NCBI GenBank assembly: GCA_002315285.1
Contig: DCGR01000085.1
Coordinates: forward strand, 1 to 23,755
Reading direction: 5' to 3'
From: Bacteroides sp. UBA1773
GTDB lineage: Bacteria; Bacteroidota; Bacteroidia; Bacteroidales; Bacteroidaceae
DNA length: 23,755 nucleotides
In this document: positions 1-6,800 of the stretch, in pieces
Position numbering within the stretch: the stretch's first letter is position 1
How the letters are laid out: each line of letters opens with the position of its first letter
Program-made: the position numbers and the translations under genes
Notes under the pieces: generated by a model
Seen by the model: the letters and a program-made list of their open reading frames with translations, nothing else
Database searches by the model: none
Told to the model about the DNA's origin: nothing

Positions 1-257
1 CTCAGATACCATCTTCCATAAGAACAAGGATTAAGACCAGGGTTCTGATTTTGGCAGAACTACACAGTAATGTGTCTCAGATACCATCTTCCATAAGAAC
101 AAGGATTAAGACTCGTTCCTGTACGCCTGCGAATACTTCCGAGCGTCTCAGATACCATCTTCCATAAGAATAAGGATTAAGACAGAACCGTAACGGTTCG
201 TATCACTCTTCGTCTTAACGCTCAGATACCATCTTCCATAAGAACAAGGATTAAGAC
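1..257 (+). CRISPR. CRISPR array, right-hand end (4 repeats, 3 spacers)
   Basis: Four 37-nt repeats lie at 1-37, 76-112, 147-183 and 221-257. They begin CTCAGATACCATCTTCC and end AAGGATTAAGAC. The third copy has one change (AGAATAAGG for AGAACAAGG); the others are identical. Spacers are 38-75 (38 nt), 113-146 (34 nt) and 184-220 (37 nt), with no similarity to each other by eye. The base pair GT precedes two of the repeats, so the true unit may be 39 nt. The array runs off the left edge, so its length and leader are unknown. Orientation is inferred as +: the 3' end ATTAAGAC resembles the ATTGAAAC-type crRNA 5' handle used in type III and I-B systems, and the decayed copies lie on the right. 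The reverse orientation is not excluded. Cas6 at 4879-5634 is the likely processing enzyme. Confidence 0.95.
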
Positions 258-336
258 ATTTTCGAAGCACCCATTACGTTTATGCCAGACTGAAAAGATA
301 TAGCTAGGAAAAATGGCGTGTCTTCAGACAAATGCT

Positions 337-344
337 TAACTTTG
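337..344 (+). promoter_or_regulatory. Bacteroidetes-type -7 promoter box
   Basis: TAACTTTG at 337-344 is a perfect match to the Bacteroidetes -7 consensus TAnnTTTG. The -33 region around 312-317 is only a weak match. Transcription would start near 350 and read through the tandem repeat and the orphan CRISPR repeat into the reverse transcriptase, giving an unusually long leader of about 390 nt. Confidence 0.45.
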
Positions 345-352
345 CATTGCGC

Positions 353-421
353 ATGAAGGAGGAGAGAGGTGTAGCGACCATCAAGCGGGAGAGAAGAGAT
401 GTCAGTTGTTTCATGACATGA
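353..421 (+). CDS. possible 22-codon leader ORF
   Basis: An ATG at 353, just after the predicted transcription start, opens a 22-codon frame (MKEERGVATIKRERRDVSCF then two residues) ending with TGA at 419-421. The predicted peptide is rich in Lys, Arg and Glu. There is no homology or conservation evidence; it could be a leader peptide or chance. It overlaps the first bases of the 21-bp tandem repeat. Confidence 0.15.
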   Translation: MKEERGVATIKRERRDVSCFMT

Positions 422-491
422 TACCATCGTCTCAAACTTTGATACCATGGTCTCAAGCTTTGATACCATCGTCTCAAGCCTTGATACAATG
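420..491. repeat. 21-bp tandem repeat, 3 copies plus a partial one
   Basis: Three 21-bp units start at 429, 450 and 471, preceded by the last 9 bases of a unit at 420-428. Each reads GTCTCA-N6-GATACCATC, with single-base variation and a degraded last copy (GATACAATG). Removing the 6-nt insert leaves GTCTCAGATACCATC, which matches the first bases of the CRISPR repeats at 1-257 together with the GT preceding two of them. Confidence 0.85.
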
Positions 492-669
492 AAGAGATAG
501 GCGCAAGAACATGGAAAGGTGCAAGGGAGGGGAAGAGCAGTTCCCAGTAATTTTACATGCTAAGCCCAGTAATAATTCAATATGACAACCTTAGTGGGTA
601 AAGAATAAACCCTTTGACATATGGATGACTGATTCCACCACTCTATTTTCCAGATGAGCCAGGAAATAT

Positions 670-706
670 CTCAGATACCATCTTCCACAAGAATAAGGAT
701 TAAGAT
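670..706 (+). repeat. isolated degenerate CRISPR repeat
   Basis: This 37-nt copy of the CRISPR repeat lies 412 nt beyond the last array repeat. It carries three changes: T to C in the CCATAAG segment, the same C to T seen in the third array repeat (AGAATAAGG), and C to T at the last base (ATTAAGAT). Loss of the 3' end is typical of a leader-distal terminal repeat. It lies inside the 5' end of the longest reverse transcriptase reading frame, where it would encode residues such as SQIPSSTRIRIK, so that upstream start is unlikely. Confidence 0.9.
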
Positions 707-743
707 AATTGCTGAACTTGCAAAATGTAATGAAATAATTATT

Positions 744-1895
744 ATGGAGCCTTGTCGCCGCAACACAACAATGAACACCATCATGGACTTCATTGATGGT
801 AAATTTGTTGAAGTTCAAGCTGATGAATATCATTTGCTTGAAATGATATTGTCGTCAAGCAACATGAATCGTGCCTATCACCGAGTCATGGCAAACGGTG
901 GTAGCAGTGGTGTCGATTCCATGAATTGCAATGAATTATTCGACTATTTAAACATTCATCGGGATGAGCTTCGGATGTCCATTCTGAAGGGATGTTACAA
1001 ACCGCATCCGGTGCGACGCATTGAAATTCCGAAAGGAAATGGGAAAATGCGTTGTTTGGGTATTCCGACTTTGGTTGATCGCTTGGTGCAACAAAGCATA
1101 GTACAAGTGCTTACGCCAATATTCGAGCCACAATTCTGCAACGGAAGTTACGGATTCCGGCCTGGACGTGGTGCGCACGATGCACTGAAAAGAGCGCTAC
1201 AAATCCTAAACGATGGTTTTGAATACGCAATAGGCATTGACTTGGAACGTTTCTTTGACACCGTAAACCATCAATTCCTCATTCGACTTTTGTCGCACTC
1301 CATCAAGGATGTCAGGGTAACAAGCCTGATCAATGAGTTCCTATGTGCAGGAGTAATGGTGAATGGGGAGTTTGAACCTTCGGGGGAGGGTACGCCACAG
1401 GGTGGTCCGATAAGTCCATTGCTAAGCAACATTGTACTCAACGAGTTCGATAAGGAGCTAAACAAGCGTGGCCTCCCCTTTGTGAGATATGCTGACGACA
1501 GCCTTGTGTTTTGCAACAGCATGTACGAAGCCACAACGATGTGCAAAGAACTTACGGCATTCATTAGCGACCAACTACGTCTGAAGGTGAATTGCGAAAA
1601 GACCAAGGTGGGGTGTGCAAGCGAAATGGACTTCCTAGGCTATTCGTTCAGTAAATCGGGCTGTGGCTGGCAATTGGAAATCTCACGTAAAAGTTTAATC
1701 AGACTCAACGAAAAGCTTCATGCTTTGGCAGATAATCGGGACAACAAATTCCACGACAAGCAACAGGAGTCATACAAACAACTGGTGCGCGGATGGATCA
1801 ACTACTTCACATTGTCGGCCCACAAGCCCGATATGGAAAACATTGGCGCATGGTTGCACGAAAACCTGAAAGAGAGGACCAACAACGAAGGCTAG
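744..1895 (+). CDS. Group II-like reverse transcriptase, stand-alone
   Basis: RNA-directed DNA polymerase of the group II intron/LtrA lineage, 383 residues from this start. Visible motifs in order: RT0 region (SSNMNRAYHRVMANGGSSGVDS, split near residue 45), RT1-2 (IPKGNGKMRCLGIPTLVDRLVQ), RT3 with catalytic Asp166 (IDLERFFD), RT4 (GEGTPQGGPISPLLSN, about 214-229), RT5 YADD at 249-252, RT7 (DFLGYSF), and a maturase/thumb X domain (RGWINYF, 349-355). It stops soon after domain X and lacks the DNA-binding and HNH regions of mobile intron proteins. The frame is open from ATG 654, but that start would translate an orphan CRISPR repeat, so 744 (or 771) is preferred. No group II intron domain V is visible. 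Its position between a CRISPR array and CARF/Cas6 genes suggests a role in spacer acquisition from RNA or another defence role; no cas1 is present in the window. A degenerate intron remnant is the alternative. Confidence 0.9.
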   Translation: MEPCRRNTTMNTIMDFIDGKFVEVQADEYHLLEMILSSSNMNRAYHRVMANGGSSGVDSMNCNELFDYLNIHRDELRMSILKGCYKPHPVRRIEIPKGNGKMRCLGIPTLVDRLVQQSIVQVLTPIFEPQFCNGSYGFRPGRGAHDALKRALQILNDGFEYAIGIDLERFFDTVNHQFLIRLLSHSIKDVRVTSLINEFLCAGVMVNGEFEPSGEGTPQGGPISPLLSNIVLNEFDKELNKRGLPFVRYADDSLVFCNSMYEATTMCKELTAFISDQLRLKVNCEKTKVGCASEMDFLGYSFSKSGCGWQLEISRKSLIRLNEKLHALADNRDNKFHDKQQESYKQLVRGWINYFTLSAHKPDMENIGAWLHENLKERTNNEG

Positions 1896-1909
1896 TACCA
1901 AGCCAAAGT

Positions 1910-1993
1910 GTTCCAAACCACGCTTCGACGATGCGAAGGCCAAATGGCTTGTTTCTTTTTTTGGGGCCATTTTTTCTGGAAAACGTTTGGAAC
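1910..1993 (+). other. Multibranched inverted-repeat structure after the RT gene
   Basis: A perfect 9-bp outer stem (GTTCCAAAC 1910-1918 with GTTTGGAAC 1985-1993) encloses two inner hairpins: CTTCG 1923-1927 with CGAAG 1934-1938, and AAATGGC 1942-1948 with GCCATTT 1966-1972. The result resembles a three-way junction. It begins 14 nt after the RT stop codon. It does not look like group II domain V. It may be a 3' RNA element of the RT transcript or a complex terminator. Confidence 0.5.
1942..1976 (+). terminator. putative intrinsic terminator of the RT gene
   Basis: AAATGGC (1942-1948) pairs with GCCATTT (1966-1972), and a T run to 1975 follows. The 17-nt loop is itself T-rich. The shape fits a rho-independent terminator, although the loop is long. 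The same bases take part in the larger 1910-1993 structure. Confidence 0.4.
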
Positions 1994-2126
1994 TGTCATG
2001 ATTATTGTGTTATTTCGCGATATGAAAAACAGCCTCCTATTTCCATGCATCCTGATCATCACCAAACGTGGTTCGGAGATGTCAGAAATACGAGACAGAA
2101 AAGAACGGAACATTAAAACTTGAGTC

Positions 2127-3323
2127 ATGAAACAATTATTGATCAGCATCGTAAGCGACCAAACGGCTCCAAACGTACAGTTTATAAAGGAATTCAGAAC
2201 AACCGACACGCACTATCTTTTTATCACCACCGAGGGAATGGAAAAAAAGAGATGCAGGCTATGGATCGAGGAAGCACTAGGAATCGAAAATGCGCCTTTC
2301 ATTCGTGTGGACGAATTCAATCCTGAAGCCATCAAGCAATCCATCCAGGCACGCGACTACGCTGCGTTTGATGAAATCATTGTCAATGCCACAGGCGGGA
2401 CAAAGATGATGACCGTAGCCGTCATCGATGTGCTGCGACAGTTGCCCAATGCGAGAATCTACTACGTGACGGGGAAAGGACAATCGTACATCCAAATCCA
2501 TCCCGGATATGTCGAGAACACATTTGCATCAAAGCTGACACTCAACGAATACTTGCGGGCCTATGGATTCACCATCAAGGAGCCAGGACCTTCGGACATA
2601 TCGCCGGAATATACGAACTCTCTTTTCGAAAAATATCTTGATGGTGCGATGGAGGGGAAGGACGACGTCATGATGTACTTACTCGAGCAAAGAAGGAATA
2701 TTCGTGATAAAAAATGCATTGACATAAGCGAGCGTGAGCAAGAGAAAGAATTTCTGACAAGTATCGGATTCCCTCTGCAACAGGATGGCAAGCTTACAAG
2801 GAACGAATTGTGTTACCTGACGGGTGAATGGCTTGAATGCTACGTGGCCAACAAGATAAAGGAGGAACTGGGGCTTGATGAAGGTGAAATAATGCAGGGC
2901 GTGAAACTCAGTAAGAATGTACCAGACAAGGCTGAGCAAAGCATCGTGGAGCTGCTTGGGAAAGTGAAACAGCCATTACGAACCGACAATGAGTTTGATG
3001 TGATATTTCTTTACGAAGGAAAAGTATATGTGGTGGAGTGCAAGACTTCCATTTTCACCACGTCGCATGAGAAACAGGACGAAAACTTTGTGGAAAAGAC
3101 ATTGAGCATTCTCAGCGATACAATCTACAAGGTGGAGGCACTACGCAACAATTTCGGGCTGTTTGCCAAGTCGAGCATCGTAACGCTGACCGACTTCAAA
3201 TCGAATCCTAATAAGTCCGGCCATTTGGAAACCAACATCCGAAGAGCTTCCCTATCGAACATTCGCATCATAGCCCGCGAACAGCTTACCTCTGGGAGGA
3301 AAATGATAGATATGTTGCGTTAG
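2127..3323 (+). CDS. CARF-domain PD-(D/E)XK nuclease (Card1/Can2-like)
   Basis: Cyclic-oligoadenylate-activated nuclease of 398 residues. The N-terminal CARF domain starts with SIVSDQTAPNVQFIK (7-21) and has the ligand-loop motif NATGGTK (87-93), as in Card1/Can2 proteins. The C-terminal DUF1887-type restriction-like domain begins near LTGEWLECYV (231-240) and shows the catalytic set Asp291 (NEFD), Glu304 and Lys306 (VVECKT). Length and motif order fit full-length Card1/Can2. In characterised members, cyclic tetra-adenylate made by Cas10 activates cleavage of single-stranded RNA and nicking or cleavage of DNA, causing dormancy. The stop codon overlaps the GTG start of the helicase gene by one base, so the two are probably co-translated. 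The ligand cannot be read from sequence. A Cas10 source is not in the window. Confidence 0.9.
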   Translation: MKQLLISIVSDQTAPNVQFIKEFRTTDTHYLFITTEGMEKKRCRLWIEEALGIENAPFIRVDEFNPEAIKQSIQARDYAAFDEIIVNATGGTKMMTVAVIDVLRQLPNARIYYVTGKGQSYIQIHPGYVENTFASKLTLNEYLRAYGFTIKEPGPSDISPEYTNSLFEKYLDGAMEGKDDVMMYLLEQRRNIRDKKCIDISEREQEKEFLTSIGFPLQQDGKLTRNELCYLTGEWLECYVANKIKEELGLDEGEIMQGVKLSKNVPDKAEQSIVELLGKVKQPLRTDNEFDVIFLYEGKVYVVECKTSIFTTSHEKQDENFVEKTLSILSDTIYKVEALRNNFGLFAKSSIVTLTDFKSNPNKSGHLETNIRRASLSNIRIIAREQLTSGRKMIDMLR

Positions 3324-4795
3324 TGAATCAAAAAGCATCAAACATTGACAACCTACCAAACAAAATGCCAGACTCCAAACAAGTAACGCTTACAAAGCAC
3401 CAGCAATACGCATTCAACAAATTGATGCGATTTGCGCTCAACAAGAACCTGACGGTGTTTATCCTGAAAGGATATGCCGGAACAGGAAAGACCACGATGA
3501 TGAAACAATTCATCGGAGAACTGAGGAAACGTGAAATCCGCTTCCAACTGCTTGCATCGACAGGACGGGCTGCCAAGATATTGAGCAACGCCACCTGCTG
3601 CGAGGCAAAAACGGTGCATAGCCAAATCTACACGTTCCAGGACTTGAACCAGGACTTGGAAAAAGTGGAACAACAGCAAAAGGAAAAAGGGGTTGACGAG
3701 AGTGGAAATTTGTTCATCAACTTCGAACTTACCCATGCCGATTGCGAAGAGGAAACAATCTATATCGTCGATGAGTCGTCGATGATTTCGGACCAACGCG
3801 ACAACAACACCACTCAGGCGGTGTTTGGAAGCGGAAGGCTGCTTGCCGACCTGATGGCATACGACCCCATTGGGAAATTCATATTCGTAGGCGATGCCTG
3901 CCAGCTTCCTCCGGTGTCGCAACCCGAATCGCCAGCTTTGTCAGCACAATATTTTAAGGATGAATTTGACATCTATCCTGACCAAACAGAGCTGACAGAG
4001 ATAATCAGACAAAGCGCTGGCAACGACATAGTGGTTTCCGCCCAGAAAATGCGCTACCTGTATCAAAACCCACAACCTTGGAAATGGGCGAAATTCCCTT
4101 TCAAAGGCTATCGCAACATACATGTGCTCGACAGCCACACGGAACTGCTCAGACGGTACATGGCCGACATCAGAGCGCATGGCTACAACTATGCCACGAT
4201 TCTTTGCGACAGCAACCGGCAGTGCCAACAGCTCACGGAAATACTGCGTCCGGCATTCGGCATTGCCAGCATGGAGCTTTCACACAACGACTTGCTGCTG
4301 GTGACCCAGAACAACTACATTTCCGGACTCATGAATGGCGACCTGATGGTTGTCGAGGGAACTGGCCTGAAGGAGAGAAGAGCCGGACTGACTTTCCAGC
4401 ACGTCAAGGTGAAGGAGTTGGTGACGGGAAAGACCTACAGCCAGTTGCTCATTACCGATATCGTGTATCAAAATCAGACCAACCTGTCGCAGGCACAGCA
4501 AAAAGAGTTGTTCCTGGATTACTATTACAGGATGAAAAGCAGGGACATCAAGCAGAAAAGCAAGGAGTTCAAGGATGGCATGATGACCGATCCTTACCTC
4601 AATGCCCTGCGTGCGGTGTATGGCTATGCCCTGACATGTCATAAGGCACAAGGTGGCGAATGGGAACACGTTTATCTGGACATACCACGTAATTTCGCTT
4701 CAAAGGGAAAGCCGTTCGTCTATCAGTGGATCTACACGGCGATGACCCGTGCTGAGAAAGAATTGTATGTGGTGGATGACTTCTGGGTGATGTGA
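3323..4795 (+). CDS. SF1B DNA helicase, RecD2/Dda-like
   Basis: ATP-dependent helicase of 490 residues. Walker A GYAGTGKTT (50-58), motif Ia LLASTGRAAKIL (77-88), VHSQIY, Walker B IYIVDESSM (146-154), motif III FVGDACQLPPV (188-198), motif IV LTEIIRQ (224-230), a C-terminal UvrD_C_2-type motif TCHKAQGGEWEHVYLD and motif VI YTAMTRAEKELYVV are all present, so it should be active. There is no RecD N-terminal domain, and the size resembles Dda/Pif1-like enzymes. The GTG start at 3323 overlaps the stop codon of the CARF nuclease; ATG 3365 is an alternative start that loses only 14 residues before the domain. The tight coupling suggests a shared function, for example unwinding DNA for the nuclease. 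Helicases are not standard type III CRISPR components. Confidence 0.9.
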   Translation: MNQKASNIDNLPNKMPDSKQVTLTKHQQYAFNKLMRFALNKNLTVFILKGYAGTGKTTMMKQFIGELRKREIRFQLLASTGRAAKILSNATCCEAKTVHSQIYTFQDLNQDLEKVEQQQKEKGVDESGNLFINFELTHADCEEETIYIVDESSMISDQRDNNTTQAVFGSGRLLADLMAYDPIGKFIFVGDACQLPPVSQPESPALSAQYFKDEFDIYPDQTELTEIIRQSAGNDIVVSAQKMRYLYQNPQPWKWAKFPFKGYRNIHVLDSHTELLRRYMADIRAHGYNYATILCDSNRQCQQLTEILRPAFGIASMELSHNDLLLVTQNNYISGLMNGDLMVVEGTGLKERRAGLTFQHVKVKELVTGKTYSQLLITDIVYQNQTNLSQAQQKELFLDYYYRMKSRDIKQKSKEFKDGMMTDPYLNALRAVYGYALTCHKAQGGEWEHVYLDIPRNFASKGKPFVYQWIYTAMTRAEKELYVVDDFWVM

Positions 4796-4864
4796 TTTCA
4801 TGGCATTCGGCAAATATTCAGTCGATATTTCGTCCAGAAACAGCAATCGTATGAAAATATTTTG

Positions 4865-4872
4865 TAGCTTTG
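4865..4872 (+). promoter_or_regulatory. -7 promoter box upstream of cas6
   Basis: TAGCTTTG at 4865-4872 matches the TAnnTTTG -7 consensus, 70 bases after the helicase stop codon. No clear -33 box is seen. If used, transcription would begin around 4879, making the cas6 message nearly leaderless and ruling out the TTG at 4870 as the start codon. Confidence 0.5.
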
Positions 4873-4878
4873 TGGCCA

Positions 4879-5634
4879 GTGAAAAATGACATAGCCGATT
4901 TTTCAGCACCAAACAACAAAAAAGTGGACACCAAGACACAACGAATACCCATATTGATCGCATGGTTTGACACTGAAATCCATCAGTTTGAGGTTCCCGC
5001 TTTCCGCGGAGCCGTCATCCATTCCATGGCTAATGCCAACGTGTTGTTTCACAACCATCAGGATGAGAAACTGCGATACGCCTATCCACTCATCCAATAT
5101 AAGCGTATTCACAACAAGGCGGCAATCGTATGCCTGAATGGGGGAACGGAGGCCATAGGGGAGTTTTTCTCTCGCCACGACGTGAATGTCAAGATCGGAC
5201 CTGACGACAAAATGCTCGAGATAAACCGGGTGGACGGAGAGTTTTTCCGAATAAACACTTGGGAGACGAAATTCACCTATCAACTACGTCGTTGGTTGCC
5301 ACTCAACCAAAGCAATTATGGCGCGTACAAACAGCTGGACGGCATCGCGGAACGCTGTGCTCTGCTTGAAAGAATGCTGGTAGGAAACATCCTGTCGATG
5401 GCCTCGGGCTTGAACATCCACTTCGACAAGCAGGTGACCATGAAGCTACTAGACATCAAGGAGCTGAACCCCATCAAGCACAAGGGGGTGAAGATGCAAC
5501 CCTTCGACGTGCGCTTTTCCACCAATGTCTCCATTCCCAATTACATTGGGCTTGGGAAAGGGGTAAGCATGGGCTTTGGCATGGTCACAACCGTAAGACA
5601 ATCAACAACCACACAATTTCAACACAATGAATAG
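4879..5634 (+). CDS. cas6: CRISPR endoribonuclease Cas6
   Basis: Processes the CRISPR transcript within each repeat to make crRNAs. Evidence is the C-terminal glycine-rich loop GLGKGVSMGFGMV, the hallmark of the RAMP-fold Cas6 family, together with an N-terminal ferredoxin-like strand segment (EVPAFRGAVIHSM) and YPLIQYKRI, which is typical of Bacteroidetes Cas6. The His in AVIHSM or HNH is a plausible catalytic residue. The frame is open from TTG 4870, but that codon lies in the promoter box; GTG 4879 gives 251 residues, and GTG 4924 is also possible, since the fold begins near IPILIAWF. The last 8 bases overlap the start of the second CARF gene, so the two form an operon. Its presence means the array probably makes crRNAs even though no effector complex is in view. 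Confidence 0.88.
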   Translation: MKNDIADFSAPNNKKVDTKTQRIPILIAWFDTEIHQFEVPAFRGAVIHSMANANVLFHNHQDEKLRYAYPLIQYKRIHNKAAIVCLNGGTEAIGEFFSRHDVNVKIGPDDKMLEINRVDGEFFRINTWETKFTYQLRRWLPLNQSNYGAYKQLDGIAERCALLERMLVGNILSMASGLNIHFDKQVTMKLLDIKELNPIKHKGVKMQPFDVRFSTNVSIPNYIGLGKGVSMGFGMVTTVRQSTTTQFQHNE

Positions 5635-6781
5635 GAATTTCCATGTGCAAATTGCCCTGGTGGGAGGACAACCCACTCCCGTCTATCAGGGCATCATACA
5701 CCTACACCCCAACCAGGTGATACTTGTGTGTTCGGAAAGCAGCGAGAAAATAGCAAATGACATACGTAAGCAGTTGCCTACGTATAGCGACAAGGACATT
5801 CTCATCTATAAGATTTCCGACAATGACGTACAAACGATGCTGCAACAGGCAGCAGAAATAGAGCAGGCACTACCCAAGGGCATCAGCATCAGTCTGAATG
5901 TTTCAGGAGGATTGAAACCGTGGACAGTCTTGTTCAACAACATCTTTCGACGCAAGCGTAGGTGCTGCCGCACTTTCTTCATTGGTCAGGACGGATCCTT
6001 TTTCGATTTCAAAAGCATGACTTGTGAGACGAAAGTGAAATTCGACATGGATGCACAATTCAAGATACTCGGTCATACAATCGACAAATGCACTCCATTG
6101 TCTGACTATACTGGTGAGGATTTCTTCGTGCTGGAAATCATCAAGAACTGGGGATTCAGCTATAATCTCCATAATCCGCTTTTCCAGCTCACCAAACAGT
6201 TTGCCGATGAATATTCCGCCTTGCATCATAACCAGTTATACAGGAAACCGCACTCATGTCTAAGCAAATTCGGCTCGTTGGAGTGGATTCCTTCCGAAAA
6301 CACGTTCAAATGTTTTTTTGCCGGCAAGGAATACACTTTCTCATCGCCTCACGTTTGCCAAATAATGCTCAACACAGGATGGTTTGAACTATACGTGGCA
6401 CGCATGATAGCCAAATCCTATCCTTCGAACCAAATCAGTCTGAATTGTATTTTCAAGAACAGGAAAAACACTCCCAAAAACGAGGTTGACATTATTGTGA
6501 ATACTGGCAAAAAGCTGATTTTTGTGGAATGCAAGACACAGGTTTTCGAAAGCACAGATGTGGACAAATTCAACTCCGTTGTCAAGAACTATGGCGGACT
6601 GGGAAGCAAACATCTTTTTGTGACCTATTACAAGATGAAACCTGAAAGCCAAGAGAAATGTGATGACCACAACATTACCACATTTTATTTTGACAATCAG
6701 TCGTATAAGTCCAACCAGGAGAAAATAGATGCGCTGCAGAAAGTGTTGTCTGATCTCGATAACAGTTCGAACTTCAAATAA
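5627..6781 (+). CDS. Second CARF-like PD-(D/E)XK nuclease, divergent
   Basis: A 384-residue protein with the same layout as the gene at 2127 but little sequence identity. The N-terminal Rossmann-like domain begins QIALVGGQPTPVYQGI (8-23) and has NVSGGLKPW (91-99) where CARF proteins carry the ligand loop (NATGGTK in the neighbour). A longer, Phe/His-rich linker spans about 140-245. The nuclease part shows GWFELYV (251-257), NEVDII with Asp288, and FVECKT with Glu301 and Lys303, so the active site is complete. It is probably a cyclic-nucleotide-activated nuclease, perhaps for a different ring size. The start overlaps the cas6 end by 8 bases, and a small membrane protein gene follows after 19 bases. 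The CARF assignment is by motif position and context, so it is less certain than for the first copy. Confidence 0.78.
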   Translation: MNRNFHVQIALVGGQPTPVYQGIIHLHPNQVILVCSESSEKIANDIRKQLPTYSDKDILIYKISDNDVQTMLQQAAEIEQALPKGISISLNVSGGLKPWTVLFNNIFRRKRRCCRTFFIGQDGSFFDFKSMTCETKVKFDMDAQFKILGHTIDKCTPLSDYTGEDFFVLEIIKNWGFSYNLHNPLFQLTKQFADEYSALHHNQLYRKPHSCLSKFGSLEWIPSENTFKCFFAGKEYTFSSPHVCQIMLNTGWFELYVARMIAKSYPSNQISLNCIFKNRKNTPKNEVDIIVNTGKKLIFVECKTQVFESTDVDKFNSVVKNYGGLGSKHLFVTYYKMKPESQEKCDDHNITTFYFDNQSYKSNQEKIDALQKVLSDLDNSSNFK

Positions 6782-6800
6782 CAATCATCATCGTCAAGCC

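Larger units (their letters stand above)
258..743 (+). other. Intergenic segment between CRISPR array and reverse transcriptase
   Basis: This 486-base stretch holds no convincing protein gene. Bases 258-295 could be a last spacer whose downstream repeat was lost. After it come a consensus -7 promoter box (337-344), a 22-codon ORF (353-421), a 21-bp tandem repeat (420-491), a short direct repeat CCCAGTAAT (about 542 and 574), and an isolated degenerate CRISPR repeat (670-706). Minus-strand reading frames across 420-491 show heptad-like repeats (MVSKLET), but these are explained by the 21-bp periodicity. The whole segment may be a non-coding leader or RNA of the reverse transcriptase gene; that is inference. 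Confidence 0.6.

Noticed and set aside
251..489. Minus-strand frames with heptad repeats (MVSKLET / RRWYQSL)
   Set aside because: They arise from the 21-bp tandem repeat, which is a multiple of three and keeps frames open. Outside the repeat the translations have no family resemblance.
654..743. N-terminal extension of the RT from ATG 654
   Set aside because: It translates a degenerate CRISPR repeat (670-706) and precedes the normal RT0 start; ATG 744 or 771 is more plausible.
1896..2126. Group II intron domain V/VI after the RT
   Set aside because: No 34-nt hairpin with the catalytic triad and bulge was found by eye; the visible stems have different sizes and no intron 3' end signal.
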